Assembly (NCBI GenBank): GCA_030528845.1 | Contig: JAUMYC010000022.1 | Span: forward strand, 12,727 to 18,621 | DNA from: Eubacteriales bacterium | Lineage (GTDB): Bacteria; Bacillota_A; Clostridia; Christensenellales; Aristaeellaceae | Direction of reading: 5' to 3' | DNA length: 5,895 nt | Part shown: positions 5,817 to 5,895 of the stretch, piece by piece | Layout of the letters: the number at the start of each line of letters is the position of its first letter | Position numbering within the stretch: position 1 is the stretch's first letter | The notes under the pieces: generated by a model | Told to the model about the DNA's origin: nothing | Database searches by the model: none | Seen by the model: only the letters and a program-made list of their open reading frames with translations | Translations under genes and position numbers: made by a program

Positions 5817-5867
5817 AGCCGAGCGCGCCTCCTTTTCGCAAGGGGGCGCGCTCGGCTGTTGTTTTTT
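5817..5867 (+). terminator. Strong intrinsic terminator of the feo operon
   Basis: The left arm from 5817 (AGCCGAGCGCGCC) pairs perfectly with 5845-5857. The stem continues inward with one G-T wobble and four more pairs to about 18 base pairs, closing on a 5-base loop (TTCGC, 5835-5839). TTGTTTTTT (5859-5867) follows one base later. The left flank has no T tract for the minus strand, so it acts in the plus direction only. Confidence 0.93.
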
Positions 5868-5870
5868 GGA

Positions 5871-5895
5871 AAAAAAGAGGCCGCCCGGCGCGCTC
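5871..5895 (-). terminator. Partial terminator of a probable convergent gene (cut by window edge)
   Basis: Read on the minus strand, the window begins with GAGCGCGCCGGGCGGCCTC and then runs into seven T's. A GC-rich arm followed by a T tract is the right half of an intrinsic terminator. The matching left arm would lie beyond position 5895. This implies a minus-strand gene ending to the right, convergent with the feo operon. Confidence 0.35.

Noticed and set aside
1..5895. CRISPR array, tRNA or rRNA genes, insertion sequence
   Set aside because: No regularly spaced repeats, cloverleaf-like segments, rRNA-like stretches, transposase motifs or terminal inverted repeats were seen on either strand.

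Overview
The window looks like a moderately GC-rich Gram-positive chromosome, most likely an anaerobic Clostridia-type gut bacterium (Oscillospiraceae or a relative). This is inferred from three things: strong AGGAGG-type ribosome binding sites, a textbook sigma-A promoter, and a ferrous-iron operon ending in the short FeoB-associated Cys-rich membrane protein typical of Firmicutes. No sequence here fixes a genus.

Layout. Positions 1-2910 (minus strand) hold one very large open frame that runs off the left edge. At least 970 codons are present without a stop. It encodes a membrane protein with two extracytoplasmic sensor-like regions, each bracketed by membrane helices, joined to a C-terminal MscS-type mechanosensitive channel domain. 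Positions 2911-3218 are a divergent intergenic region carrying a promoter for each direction, two back-to-back palindromes over the -10 and start site of the iron operon, and nested GC-rich inverted repeats. Positions 3219-5770 (plus strand) hold feoA, feoB and a 51-residue Cys-rich membrane protein. A strong intrinsic terminator follows at 5817-5867. The last bases look like half of a second terminator belonging to a convergent gene outside the window.

How it works together. FeoB is the GTP-driven Fe(II) importer, FeoA its small SH3-like cytosolic partner, and the Cys-rich protein a probable accessory with a C-x2-C-x5-C-x4-C cluster. The perfect 6-4-6 palindrome at the predicted transcription start resembles the operators of the DtxR/MntR/SloR metalloregulator family, so iron repression is the simplest reading. 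A hairpin followed by seven T's lies 19 bases after the feoA stop, in an unusually long (141-base) structured feoA-feoB gap. This suggests partial termination or attenuation between the two genes. The divergent channel gene is probably independent of iron uptake.

The most unusual items are the tandem sensor-plus-MscS architecture with an apparent internal duplication, the paired palindromes on the feo promoter, and the structured feoA-feoB leader.
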